A stretch of DNA of 64,000 nt, from contig NZ_CP009279.1 of the NCBI RefSeq assembly GCF_000758545.1, positions 6,324,001 through 6,388,000 of the forward strand, in the 5' to 3' direction. A program made the position numbers and the translations under genes. This document shows, piece after piece, positions 8,151 to 15,641 of the stretch. This DNA comes from Paenibacillus sp. FSL H7-0737. Its GTDB lineage: Bacteria > Bacillota > Bacilli > Paenibacillales > Paenibacillaceae. How positions within the stretch are numbered: position 1 is the first letter of the stretch; the number at the start of each line of letters is the position of its first letter. The notes below the pieces were generated by a model, which saw only the letters and a program-made list of their open reading frames with translations, was not told the origin of the DNA and did not search any database.

Positions 8151-8283
8151 TTCCCATCGCCGCATTTCACCTAGAAAGGCACATGTACCCATATTGAACC
8201 CCTACCCTTGTGTTTTCCTTCGCTTATAAAGGTAAGGATTGGTAATTCCGTTGCCTTTTCAGGAATAAAACCTAGATTAGGTT

Positions 8284-8297
8284 GTGCAAATTTGCAC
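8284..8297. promoter_or_regulatory. Perfect 14-bp palindrome upstream of upp
   Basis: GTGCAAATTTGCAC is fully symmetric with no spacer, which is typical of a dimeric regulator site rather than a terminator. It lies about 135 bp upstream of the inferred upp promoter. The regulator is unknown. Confidence 0.45.
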
Positions 8298-8332
8298 TTT
8301 TCATACTATTCACATTTTTTTCACTATTGTTT

Positions 8333-8355
8333 ATGAAAGTTCCATGAACTTTCAT
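8333..8355. promoter_or_regulatory. Inverted repeat with 10-bp perfect arms upstream of upp
   Basis: ATGAAAGTTC (8333-8342), spacer CAT, then GAACTTTCAT (8346-8355). There is no T-run on either side, so it is not an intrinsic terminator. It could be an operator or an RNA hairpin between the glyA terminator and the upp promoter. Confidence 0.5.
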
Positions 8356-8412
8356 GATTGATTTCATGTTTTTCCATCAATTCACCCATGTAATATTGTG
8401 AACAATAAACAA

Positions 8413-8456
8413 CAAAAAACCTCCACCAAACCCTAAAATCAGGACTCGGTGGAGGT
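8413..8456 (-). terminator. Intrinsic terminator of glyA
   Basis: On the minus strand, stem ACCTCCACC (8456-8448) pairs with GGTGGAGGT (8427-8419) and is followed by a run of T. It starts about 28 bp after the glyA stop. Confidence 0.9.
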
Positions 8457-8483
8457 GAATTTATTAATGAATACGAGTAAGAA

Positions 8484-9731
8484 CTAGTACTTCAGTTCTG
8501 GATAAAGTGGGTACTGATCCGTCAAATCAGCAACTTGACGAGCTGCCTCAGCTAATTTCACTTCATCCTTCGGATTCTTCAGAACATTAGCTATAATGCG
8601 GCCAATAACCACCATAGCTTGCTCGTCCATACCACGGGAAGTAACCGCAGGTGTACCAATACGAATTCCACTTGTTACGAAAGGACTTGTAGGATCAAAT
8701 GGAATTGCGTTTTTATTCACAGTGATTCCGATGGAATCTAGTACTTTTTCCGCATCTTTTCCGGTAATGTTCAGGTTACGTGTATCAAGCAACATCAAGT
8801 GGTTATCTGTACCACCGGATACAATGTTAACCCCTTCGCTAATCAGTGTTTCTGCGAGAACATTTGCATTCTTCACTACATTCTCAGCATAAGTCTTAAA
8901 GGATGGCAGCAAAGCTTCGCCGAATGCGACTGCTTTTGAAGCAATGACATGCATCAGCGGTCCACCTTGGGAACCCGGGAATACGGCTTTATCGATAGCA
9001 GCTGCCCATGGCTGTCTGCACATAATCATACCTCCGCGGGGACCGCGTAAAGTCTTATGTGTTGTAGTTGTAACGAAATGAGCATGAGGAACCGGGCTCG
9101 GATGAAGACCAGCAGCAACAAGCCCTGCGATATGGGCCATATCTACCATAAACAACGCGCCGACATCATTGGCGATAGCACCAAGTTTTTCGAAATCAAT
9201 AATGCGCGGATACGCACTTGCACCAGCAACAATCAACTTAGGACGGTGCTTGAAGGCTGCTTTGCGCACTTCGTCATAATCAATTAGGAAAGTATCTTCT
9301 TGTACACCATAAGCTACGAAGTTATAGAGTAATCCAGAAGCATTTACTGGACTACCATGCGTTAAATGTCCGCCATGCGCCAAGTTCATGCCAAGAACCG
9401 TGTCGCCCGGGTTAAGTGCAGCGAGATATACAGCCATATTCGCTTGTGCTCCAGAGTGAGGCTGTACGTTGACATGTTCCGCACCGAACAATTCTTTTGC
9501 ACGATCACGAGCCAGATTCTCAACGATATCCACATCTTCACAGCCACCATAATACCGTTTGCCTGGATAGCCTTCTGCATATTTGTTCGTAAGCACTGAG
9601 CCCATGGCTTCCATTACGGCTTCGCTAACGATATTCTCTGAGGCAATAAGCTCAATGTTGGCACGCTGACGTTTCAGTTCCAGTTCCATTGCTTCCAGTA
9701 CTGCCGGGTCACTCTTACGTAATTGTTCCAT
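8484..9731 (-). CDS. glyA: Serine hydroxymethyltransferase
   Basis: PLP enzyme that converts serine and tetrahydrofolate to glycine and 5,10-methylene-THF, the main one-carbon source. It has 415 aa, normal. The PLP lysine sits in VTTTTHKTLRGPRGG (about residue 228). The N-terminal segment IELIASENIVSEAVMEAMGSVLTNKYAEGYPGKRYYGG is the folate/PLP-site signature. It lies downstream of ywlG, and both are probably governed by the ZTP riboswitch in front of ywlG, which fits the role of ZTP as a signal of folate one-carbon shortage. Confidence 0.98.
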   Translation of the reverse strand: MEQLRKSDPAVLEAMELELKRQRANIELIASENIVSEAVMEAMGSVLTNKYAEGYPGKRYYGGCEDVDIVENLARDRAKELFGAEHVNVQPHSGAQANMAVYLAALNPGDTVLGMNLAHGGHLTHGSPVNASGLLYNFVAYGVQEDTFLIDYDEVRKAAFKHRPKLIVAGASAYPRIIDFEKLGAIANDVGALFMVDMAHIAGLVAAGLHPSPVPHAHFVTTTTHKTLRGPRGGMIMCRQPWAAAIDKAVFPGSQGGPLMHVIASKAVAFGEALLPSFKTYAENVVKNANVLAETLISEGVNIVSGGTDNHLMLLDTRNLNITGKDAEKVLDSIGITVNKNAIPFDPTSPFVTSGIRIGTPAVTSRGMDEQAMVVIGRIIANVLKNPKDEVKLAEAARQVADLTDQYPLYPELKY

Positions 9732-9844
9732 GTTCTTATTTCCTCCCTAGTGTGTGTAGATATGTTGTATTTAAATAGAAACGATTTGCCCGCCACGAAA
9801 AAGCTTTAGGTCTACGTTTCTGCAAAAACATAAATCTAAGTTCA

Positions 9845-10429
9845 TCAATCACAAACCTGTGAACCACTCTGTTCAAGAGTACGGTAAACCGCACGTTCGC
9901 CGCCAATAAGCGGAGGTCTGGTCCATGCCGCGTTCACTCTAGCTGCTCCAATGTACCGTAAGGTCGGTCGAAAAGGAACTGCCACGCGGCGCAAATGCAT
10001 ACCTATAAGAGTCTCACCAATGTCTAAGCCAGCATGTGCTTCTATCGTTTCCGCCAGAACAGGATCTTTCATAGAGCGATAGGCAGCCGCAGCCATCGAA
10101 CCGCCAGCACCCGGTATAGGTACAGCTGAAACTTCACTTAGCCCAAGCGACTCTAGCAATGAGCGTTCCATTACAAGCGCACGATTCAGATGCTCACAGC
10201 ACTGATAAACGAGATGAAATCCTTTTTCCGCTGCGACCAAACGAGCCCCTTCAAGCAGTTGCTGTGCGACTTCAAGCGCACCACCGGTTCCAATACGGAC
10301 ACCAGCGACCTCACTTGTGCTAACTCCTAGGACAACAATTTTACCAGATCCAAGGTTACCAGCTTCCGCCAACTCCCTTAACACAGTGACAGTAGCTTCA
10401 GTTAAAGATAACTCCACAACTTTGTCCAT
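9845..10429 (-). CDS. ywlG: TIGR01440/DUF436 family protein (YwlG)
   Basis: Conserved protein of unknown biochemical role, 194 aa, with the family's glycine-rich segments (GKIVVLGVSTSEVAGVRIGTGG; AVPIPGAGGSMAAAAY) and the end segment HLRRVAVPFRPTLRYIGAARV. The ATG at 10429 is preferred over a GTG three bases upstream because GAGGAGG lies 7 nt before it. It sits between the ZTP riboswitch and glyA, so a link to one-carbon or purine metabolism is an inference from context. In B. subtilis rpiB (ywlF) lies between ywlG and ywlE; it is absent here. Confidence 0.85.
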   Translation of the reverse strand: MDKVVELSLTEATVTVLRELAEAGNLGSGKIVVLGVSTSEVAGVRIGTGGALEVAQQLLEGARLVAAEKGFHLVYQCCEHLNRALVMERSLLESLGLSEVSAVPIPGAGGSMAAAAYRSMKDPVLAETIEAHAGLDIGETLIGMHLRRVAVPFRPTLRYIGAARVNAAWTRPPLIGGERAVYRTLEQSGSQVCD

Positions 10430-10466
10430 CACCCTACCTCCTCAAGCTTCAAACAAGCTTCATTTA

Positions 10467-10510
10467 AACAAAAAAGAGCAGTCCGCAGGTAGCTGCGGAT
10501 TTGCTCTTTT
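10467..10510 (-). terminator. Riboswitch expression-platform terminator
   Basis: On the minus strand, AAAAGAGCA (10510-10502) and ATCCGCAG pair with CTGCGGAC and TGCTCTTTT (10480-10472), ending in T6. It follows the ZTP aptamer directly, so ligand-dependent antitermination upstream of ywlG-glyA is expected. Confidence 0.9.
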
Positions 10511-10585
10511 GCCCAGGCGACCGGCCGTTTATTCCGATGCTCCATCGTGGTTTGATCCACATTTGTCGCCAGTTACATCGGAACC
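10511..10585 (-). promoter_or_regulatory. ZTP (pfl motif) riboswitch
   Basis: On the minus strand the aptamer shows the conserved pieces in order: P1 TTCCGATG (10583-10576), GTAACTGGCGAC, the GTGG..CCAC hairpin, ATGGAGCATCGGAA closing P1 (10539-10532), and the distal CGCCTGGGC (10519-10511). This matches the known ZMP/ZTP-sensing pfl RNA, which commonly controls glyA, folD, purH and fhs. It is followed at once by a terminator, so it would turn on ywlG-glyA when ZTP rises. The identification is from motif recognition; no covariance search was run. Confidence 0.9.
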
Positions 10586-10601
10586 GATTAGTTGTACTTT
10601 T

Positions 10602-10630
10602 ATCTTAAAGCAAAGCGGACTGAAAATCAA
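10602..10630 (-). promoter_or_regulatory. Promoter of the ZTP riboswitch-ywlG-glyA transcript
   Basis: Minus-strand TTGATT (10630-10625), 17-bp spacer, TAAGAT (10607-10602). The inferred start near 10595 is about 10 nt before the aptamer. It lies just after the ywlE stop. Confidence 0.6.
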
Positions 10631-10634
10631 CCAT

Positions 10635-11222
10635 TTACAAATGGCGTAAGGATTCCAGTTTATCTAATAAACTAAACAACGAAGTGCGAATCTCAGCAGC
10701 AGTAAGCTCATAATCTTCACGCGTACCCCCGAATGGATCAGAAATATCAAAGCTTGGGATACGCTGGCGGATTTCAATCATTCGTTGTAGATCCGTTGCG
10801 TTGGGTTCACCACCTAGAGCTATGCTTAACTCAGCATCTGCATAAAGGCTGTCCAATTCTTTAATATCCTCAGTCACAGCTTCTTCATTATGCACGTATT
10901 CCTTCAATGTATATGTTTTTGTTACGGCATCCGGAAAATACTGTAGCAAATGCTGCTTATGTCCACTGGTTAAGGTAAGCACAAGATCGGCCCAAGCGAC
11001 GGATTGCCCCGTTAATTGCGACGACTCTAAATGATCATGAATGCCTTCTTCCTGCAAAATAGCTGCAGCATGTCTCGATATAGAAGTACCAGAAATGGCA
11101 GATACACCTGCAGACCGCACTTCCAGGTCGATTCCACGTTCCTTCGCAAGCTTTCGCAAAAGCCCCTCAGCCATAGGACTACGGCATGTATTACCGGTGC
11201 AGACGAATAAAATATGCAGCAT
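10635..11222 (-). CDS. ywlE: Low-molecular-weight phosphatase, probable protein-arginine phosphatase
   Basis: LMW-PTP fold, 195 aa. The P-loop is VCTGNTCRSP near residues 7-16 (CX5R) and the acid is in DISDPFGG near residue 165. The threonine in CTGNTCR is the residue that favours phospho-arginine over phospho-tyrosine in B. subtilis YwlE, so a protein-arginine phosphatase reversing McsB kinase is the better call. It keeps the B. subtilis neighbourhood (ywlG, ywlD, ywlC). About 45 extra residues compared with YwlE (150 aa) lie mostly in the middle, around the KEYVHNEEAVTEDIKELDSLYADAE region. Confidence 0.88.
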   Translation of the reverse strand: MLHILFVCTGNTCRSPMAEGLLRKLAKERGIDLEVRSAGVSAISGTSISRHAAAILQEEGIHDHLESSQLTGQSVAWADLVLTLTSGHKQHLLQYFPDAVTKTYTLKEYVHNEEAVTEDIKELDSLYADAELSIALGGEPNATDLQRMIEIRQRIPSFDISDPFGGTREDYELTAAEIRTSLFSLLDKLESLRHL

Positions 11223-11269
11223 GCTTTTGCACCCCCATGAAATTAAAATATTGTAATGCCGTTATTGTA

Positions 11270-11842
11270 TCAAAAGATGAATAGCAAGCCAAACCCCAAT
11301 AAAATAGCCCCGCCCAATGCTTCCCCATATTCTCCGAGTCCACGACTGACATGCCGCCCAAGAAGCAAGCCGATAATTGACATCAGACCTCCACAGGCAC
11401 CAAAAGCTAGTATAGTCAGAAGCACACCATTCACAAACATCCCTAAGGATACCCCAACGGAAAAAGAATCCACACTTACACTGAGTGATAGAAGCAGCAT
11501 TCCCCATAAGGTTCGGTGATTCATAGCTCGCGTACCTACCACTTCCGGACGAAAGGAGTTATACACCATATGTCCGCCTAACAGCACAAGTAGCCCTCCT
11601 GCGGCATAAGTTGTTACTTGACCTAGCAAATGTCCGACATAACTTCCAGTTAATAAACCTAGAAGAGGCATCAGCATATGAAAAAAAGCAATGAGCACAC
11701 TCATTTGCAGAATATGCAGCAGACGAATCCCCTTCATCCCGATCCCTACTCCGAGCGAAAAGGCATCCATCCCTAATGCAATCGCCATTATAGCAATAGT
11801 AACTGTCTGCCCCCAACCGGCATATACATCTCCTATGCCCAT
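11270..11842 (-). CDS. mntP: Manganese efflux pump MntP (YwlD)
   Basis: Six-helix membrane protein, 190 aa from the preferred ATG at 11842, which has GGGGGG about 7 nt upstream. A longer frame starts at 11905 but has no visible ribosome site. The MntP repeats are clear: ALGMDAFSLGVGIGMKG in the first half and SLSVSVDSFSVGVSLGMF in the second, each with the conserved aspartate. Role: export of excess Mn2+. No yybP-ykoY manganese riboswitch is visible upstream. Confidence 0.9.
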   Translation of the reverse strand: MGIGDVYAGWGQTVTIAIMAIALGMDAFSLGVGIGMKGIRLLHILQMSVLIAFFHMLMPLLGLLTGSYVGHLLGQVTTYAAGGLLVLLGGHMVYNSFRPEVVGTRAMNHRTLWGMLLLSLSVSVDSFSVGVSLGMFVNGVLLTILAFGACGGLMSIIGLLLGRHVSRGLGEYGEALGGAILLGFGLLFIF

Positions 11843-11969
11843 GCTTAACCCCCCAAGTCCGAAATATCTTGTACAACAACGATATGCGGACAAGGGGGTA
11901 ATCATGACTTCATAAGAGATTTCAGATTCGAAGAACCTGCACTATAGCCGGATAGAAAGGTCGCCGTAG

Positions 11970-13217
11970 CTATCCGGCGTCAATGACGGAACCACCGGCT
12001 GCCTTCATAAGCCGGTTCATAATAGCTACGCCGAGGCCCGTATGCGGACAAGCCTCGGCCAAGATGTAAGTCGCTCCCGCTTCATCGAAGCGCCGCAGCG
12101 CGGCATATAGGGAGCGTGCCCCTTCCTCCGGCGAGGATAACGAGCCGAGGGAAAGAACGCAGGCGGCAGGATCGGCGGGATAGAGGGGCTTATGCTCCTC
12201 GAAGAGGAGTAAGCCCGTCACTTCGCCGTTCAGCTGTGCCGCCTGAAGTAGACTCGCGGCTTCATCCGCAACACGTTGCGGAGAAGATCCGCTCACCACA
12301 CCGAGCCAGCCGCGCGGCGCGTAGTGCGTGTATTTCATGCCCGGCGCGCGTGGCGCCGAGCTGTCGGAAACAGCTTCTGCACCGTGGCGCTCCTTCGGTG
12401 CAGTGGCTACTGGAGCTTCCGCTGCTGCGGAAGTTCCAAATTCTTTAACCACAGCTGGCTCAGCAGCAATGGCTTCTGCTCCCACTACAGCAGCTAACTG
12501 CTCCAAAGTAATCCCACCAGGGCGAAGCACGGCAACCTTTCCATCAGGCTGCACCTGCACCACAGTTGACTCCAGTCCAACTCCGGCGGCGCCGCCATCA
12601 AGTACGCCGCCAATGTATCCGGCCAAGTCTTCCATCACATGTGAAGCTAAGGTCGGACTCGGACGACCGGAACGGTTAGCACTAGGTGCCGCAACGGGAC
12701 AGCCCGCTGCACTGATCAGCGCCAAAGCTACCGGATGATCAGGCATACGAACACCTACCGTGTCCAGTCCTGCCGTTACACAGGGTGACAAAACACCCTC
12801 ACGAACAGGAAGCACAACTGTCAGCGGTCCAGGCCAATAAGCATCCATCAATACCGCAGCCGTAGGATGCACTTCTGTAACCAACTCGTCCAAAGCACTT
12901 GGATCAGCAATATGCACGATTAGGGGATTGTCAGACGGTCGCCCTTTTGCCGCAAAAACAGCCTCAACTGCCGCAGTATTCCGTGCATCCGCACCAAGTC
13001 CATAGACCGTTTCGGTTGGAAAAGCGACCGTTCCACCTTCACGAAGCATGGCTGCCGCCTCCACGATGGCTAACTTATTCTCCTCACTTGGCTGAAGCAC
13101 ATCGGAATCCGATTCTGCATCTTCCAGCAAATCCAGTACCCAATATACAGTCTCATTTCTATTTCCACTCCGCCGCTGAACGGCGAATAAAGGGTCGTGT
13201 GGTTCATTCATTCTCAT
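11970..13217 (-). CDS. ywlC: L-threonylcarbamoyladenylate synthase (YrdC/Sua5)
   Basis: Makes threonylcarbamoyl-AMP for the tRNA t6A37 modification. The YrdC domain begins near LREGGTVAFPTETVYGLGADARNTAAVEAVFAAKGRPSDNPL. The C-terminal Sua5 domain starts at PGMKYTHYAPRG. The linker between them is long and alanine-rich. The start is uncertain: the frame stays open to 13310 (TTG), and ATGs at 13217 and 13211 are more plausible, though none has a strong ribosome site. About 415 aa from 13217, compared with about 346 in B. subtilis YwlC. A 9-bp hairpin (11947-11978) straddles the stop codon. Confidence 0.88.
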   Translation of the reverse strand: MRMNEPHDPLFAVQRRSGNRNETVYWVLDLLEDAESDSDVLQPSEENKLAIVEAAAMLREGGTVAFPTETVYGLGADARNTAAVEAVFAAKGRPSDNPLIVHIADPSALDELVTEVHPTAAVLMDAYWPGPLTVVLPVREGVLSPCVTAGLDTVGVRMPDHPVALALISAAGCPVAAPSANRSGRPSPTLASHVMEDLAGYIGGVLDGGAAGVGLESTVVQVQPDGKVAVLRPGGITLEQLAAVVGAEAIAAEPAVVKEFGTSAAAEAPVATAPKERHGAEAVSDSSAPRAPGMKYTHYAPRGWLGVVSGSSPQRVADEAASLLQAAQLNGEVTGLLLFEEHKPLYPADPAACVLSLGSLSSPEEGARSLYAALRRFDEAGATYILAEACPHTGLGVAIMNRLMKAAGGSVIDAG

Positions 13218-13418
13218 CACAGGCTTTCTACAGGATATATATTGAACAATAGCTTTTCTTGCAATCTTAGGATAAATACTCTGGAGGTTCATTAACTCTA
13301 ATCTTACCAAAAAGCGGCCCCAATGAAGGCGCCGCAGTCGATCTGCTTATGAAATAGTAACATATCTAGATTCAAAACTATAGACCATTTCCACAAAACC
13401 AAAGGGCTAACACCAGCA

Positions 13419-14174
13419 TTACGACCATAATCCGCTAATCCAGTTCCAAAGGTTTTGCAGCAGTTCCCAAACGAAGAACCGTACCTCTGGCTCTGCGGAA
13501 TCCGCTGCCGCAACATCCTTCGCCGAAGAATCTGCTTGTACAGCTGTTCCTACTGCTGGTTGCGCCTTAACTCCGCTATCTGCCCCGGCAGCCGAGACGG
13601 TCTTCGCCCCTTTATTAGCAGCAGGCGCTGCTGCATCTCCGGAGCCCGCATCGATAAAGCACAGCGGCGGAAACAGTACACACCACCAGTTCTGACCCAT
13701 TCCCTCGCCCAACGTAACCCGCACAGCCTCGTATTCTCCGGCCGGATAGACTGTTCCACCGTATAATTTGGTCGGAAAAGGAACTACACCCAGCTCAACG
13801 TTATAAGAATATTGAATGCCACGTTTCTCTAGCTCCGATCCAACCAGTGCATTAAGCTCTGGTAGATGAGTTCTAATTAAAGCGCGTGCCTGCTCTAAAC
13901 TCTGTGGGTCCTCAAGTGCAGTTACCCACTGGTTCATTTGCTCTACGATTGTATCGCGGATTTGCCGCTTCACTAGTTGATCTTGTGTTCCGTCCGAATT
14001 CGCCAGAATACGCAGCCGGATAGAATCCTGTGGAATCGATACTTCGGCTACTGCTGCATCGGTTTTTTGACCTTCCCAGGCCATGATAACGATCATAAAA
14101 AAACAAATTAAAATGGCAGTATACTTAAAAGTTACACGTAAGGAATCTCTTTTATCCATATGATTATCGTTCAT
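13419..14174 (-). CDS. spoIIR: Stage II sporulation protein R
   Basis: Forespore-secreted signal that activates SpoIIGA to process pro-sigma-E. It has 251 aa, with an N-terminal membrane/signal segment (about residues 16-36, YTAILICFFMIVIMAW) and the conserved core SIRLRILANSDGTQDQLVKRQIRDTIV and FPPLCFIDAGSG. A low-complexity Ala-rich stretch (about residues 180-230) separates the core from the C-terminal helix EVRFFVWELLQNLWNW. The ribosome site is GAGGAGAGGGG. Position next to ywlC and prmC matches B. subtilis synteny. Confidence 0.93.
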   Translation of the reverse strand: MNDNHMDKRDSLRVTFKYTAILICFFMIVIMAWEGQKTDAAVAEVSIPQDSIRLRILANSDGTQDQLVKRQIRDTIVEQMNQWVTALEDPQSLEQARALIRTHLPELNALVGSELEKRGIQYSYNVELGVVPFPTKLYGGTVYPAGEYEAVRVTLGEGMGQNWWCVLFPPLCFIDAGSGDAAAPAANKGAKTVSAAGADSGVKAQPAVGTAVQADSSAKDVAAADSAEPEVRFFVWELLQNLWNWISGLWS

Positions 14175-14210
14175 TTGTCGCAGCCCCTCTCCTCTTAACT
14201 CTCATGCTAG

Positions 14211-14220
14211 TAGTATGTCC
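14211..14220 (-). promoter_or_regulatory. Candidate sigma-F -10 element of spoIIR
   Basis: The minus strand reads GGACATACTA, which fits the sigma-F/G -10 pattern GGNNANANTR. A matching -35 is not obvious. spoIIR is known to be a sigma-F gene in B. subtilis. Confidence 0.35.
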
Positions 14221-14257
14221 AGAGATGAGAGACTGCAAACCTATGAATCTATTAAAT

Positions 14258-15442
14258 CTATAATTTTACAGCAAGCGCCTTAGGCAACTGCAAATCATCC
14301 TCAACATCCCGACCATAAAGATGCACACTCATTACAATCCCCATGCAGGCCATATTAATTAAAAGAGATGTGCCTCCATAACTGATGAACGGAAGTGTAA
14401 TTCCCGTAAGCGGCATTAGGCCGATAAAAGCTCCAATATTCTCTAAGATTTGATATAGCAGCATTGCCGTAATTCCAATAATCAAAAACGGGCCACTACG
14501 CTCCCTACTCTCTAGAGCAATCAGTATCATTCGATGAAGAAGAATGAAAAAGAGCAACAGCAGCAGTGCTGAACCCACAAACCCAAACTCCTCCGCAACC
14601 TGTACGAATATGGCATCCGAATAGGTATATGGAACACGGTTACTCTGCACAGAGCTTCCTTGCATGTACCCCTCGCCGCTCATCCCTCCGGAGGCAATAG
14701 CCACTTTAGCATTTTTCGTGTGATAGCTTGCATCATCTGACGCCAAATCAGGTACGAGCCAAGGATCAAAACGATCCACTAAATGCTTCCTGCCAAGGGT
14801 CTCCTCAAAAAAATATACCGCTTCATCATGATAGTGAATATAGCTCAGAATTCCTGCAAGACCCAATCCGCCAACGATTAGTAATCCGATGAGTGCATGT
14901 GAAATTTTGATATTCCCGATCCATAGAAGACCGATTAATATTACGATGTAGCTTAGCGCATTTCCGAGATCATTCTGTACAATAACTATGGCAAAAGGGA
15001 GCAGTGTAAGAAGCGCCAGCGGAACGACTCCCTTCCAGAAGGTTAGCGTGGCTCCTTGTTTACGGACCAGTATGGACGCGAGTAAAAGAATCAATATCAA
15101 CTTAAAAAGCTCCGCAGGTTGAAAGCTAAGTCCACCTATCTCTAGCCCTAATTGCGCACCGTTCTTTACCTTACCAAAAAAACTAACCGACACTAGCAGA
15201 CCAATACCCAAGATGTAAATATAAAGAGCATATTTAACAAATATCCTATAGTCCACGAAGGTAAGCACAAAAAACGCTACAAACCCTACAATGTAGTATT
15301 TAAGCATTTGTAGATGGAACCCATCTAGTTTCTGAACTAATCTACCATTAGTCACGCTGTATATCGAAAGAATACTAATCACCATCAGCATAACTAGAAC
15401 AATAAGAATCACGCTATCGATCTTCTTGAGCTTTTTAAGCAT
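14258..15442 (-). CDS. RodA/FtsW/SpoVE (SEDS) family protein, copy 1
   Basis: Polytopic SEDS glycosyltransferase, 394 aa from the ATG at 15442, chosen because AAGGGG lies 7-8 nt upstream; the frame extends further to 15517. About ten membrane helices. Conserved features include GGLSFQPAELFKLILILLLA, IVQNDLGNALSY, SGEGYMQGSSVQSNRVPYTYSDAIF, and the C-terminal FISYGGTSLLINMACMG. It polymerises peptidoglycan glycan strands. It is a close paralogue of the next gene upstream, same length and layout. Which of RodA, FtsW or SpoVE it stands for cannot be decided from sequence alone. Confidence 0.9.
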   Translation of the reverse strand: MLKKLKKIDSVILIVLVMLMVISILSIYSVTNGRLVQKLDGFHLQMLKYYIVGFVAFFVLTFVDYRIFVKYALYIYILGIGLLVSVSFFGKVKNGAQLGLEIGGLSFQPAELFKLILILLLASILVRKQGATLTFWKGVVPLALLTLLPFAIVIVQNDLGNALSYIVILIGLLWIGNIKISHALIGLLIVGGLGLAGILSYIHYHDEAVYFFEETLGRKHLVDRFDPWLVPDLASDDASYHTKNAKVAIASGGMSGEGYMQGSSVQSNRVPYTYSDAIFVQVAEEFGFVGSALLLLLFFILLHRMILIALESRERSGPFLIIGITAMLLYQILENIGAFIGLMPLTGITLPFISYGGTSLLINMACMGIVMSVHLYGRDVEDDLQLPKALAVKL

Positions 15443-15576
15443 ACGCAAACCCCTTACTCTATTAAGGTTCCAACCACCCTCACCTGAGGAAAGTCTCTCC
15501 TTTCTATTGTAGAGCATTCAAGGCCACAATTCCAAATTTATGTAATACACCCGATATCAGAGATTCACTTCCCAAA

Positions 15577-15624
15577 ACAAAAAACCGCCAGTTCCCATCC
15601 TTAAAAGATGAGTTTCTGACGGTT
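15577..15624 (-). terminator. Intrinsic terminator after SEDS copy 2
   Basis: On the minus strand AACCGTCAG (15624-15616) pairs with CTGGCGGTT (15591-15583), with an inner CATC/GATG stem, followed by T6. It separates the two SEDS paralogues into distinct transcripts. Confidence 0.9.
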
Positions 15625-15641
15625 ATCTTTTGATTTAGTGA

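Noticed and set aside
11843..11969. Possible manganese (yybP-ykoY) riboswitch before mntP
   Set aside because: The region is short and lacks the conserved yybP-ykoY core; only a hairpin over the ywlC stop is seen.
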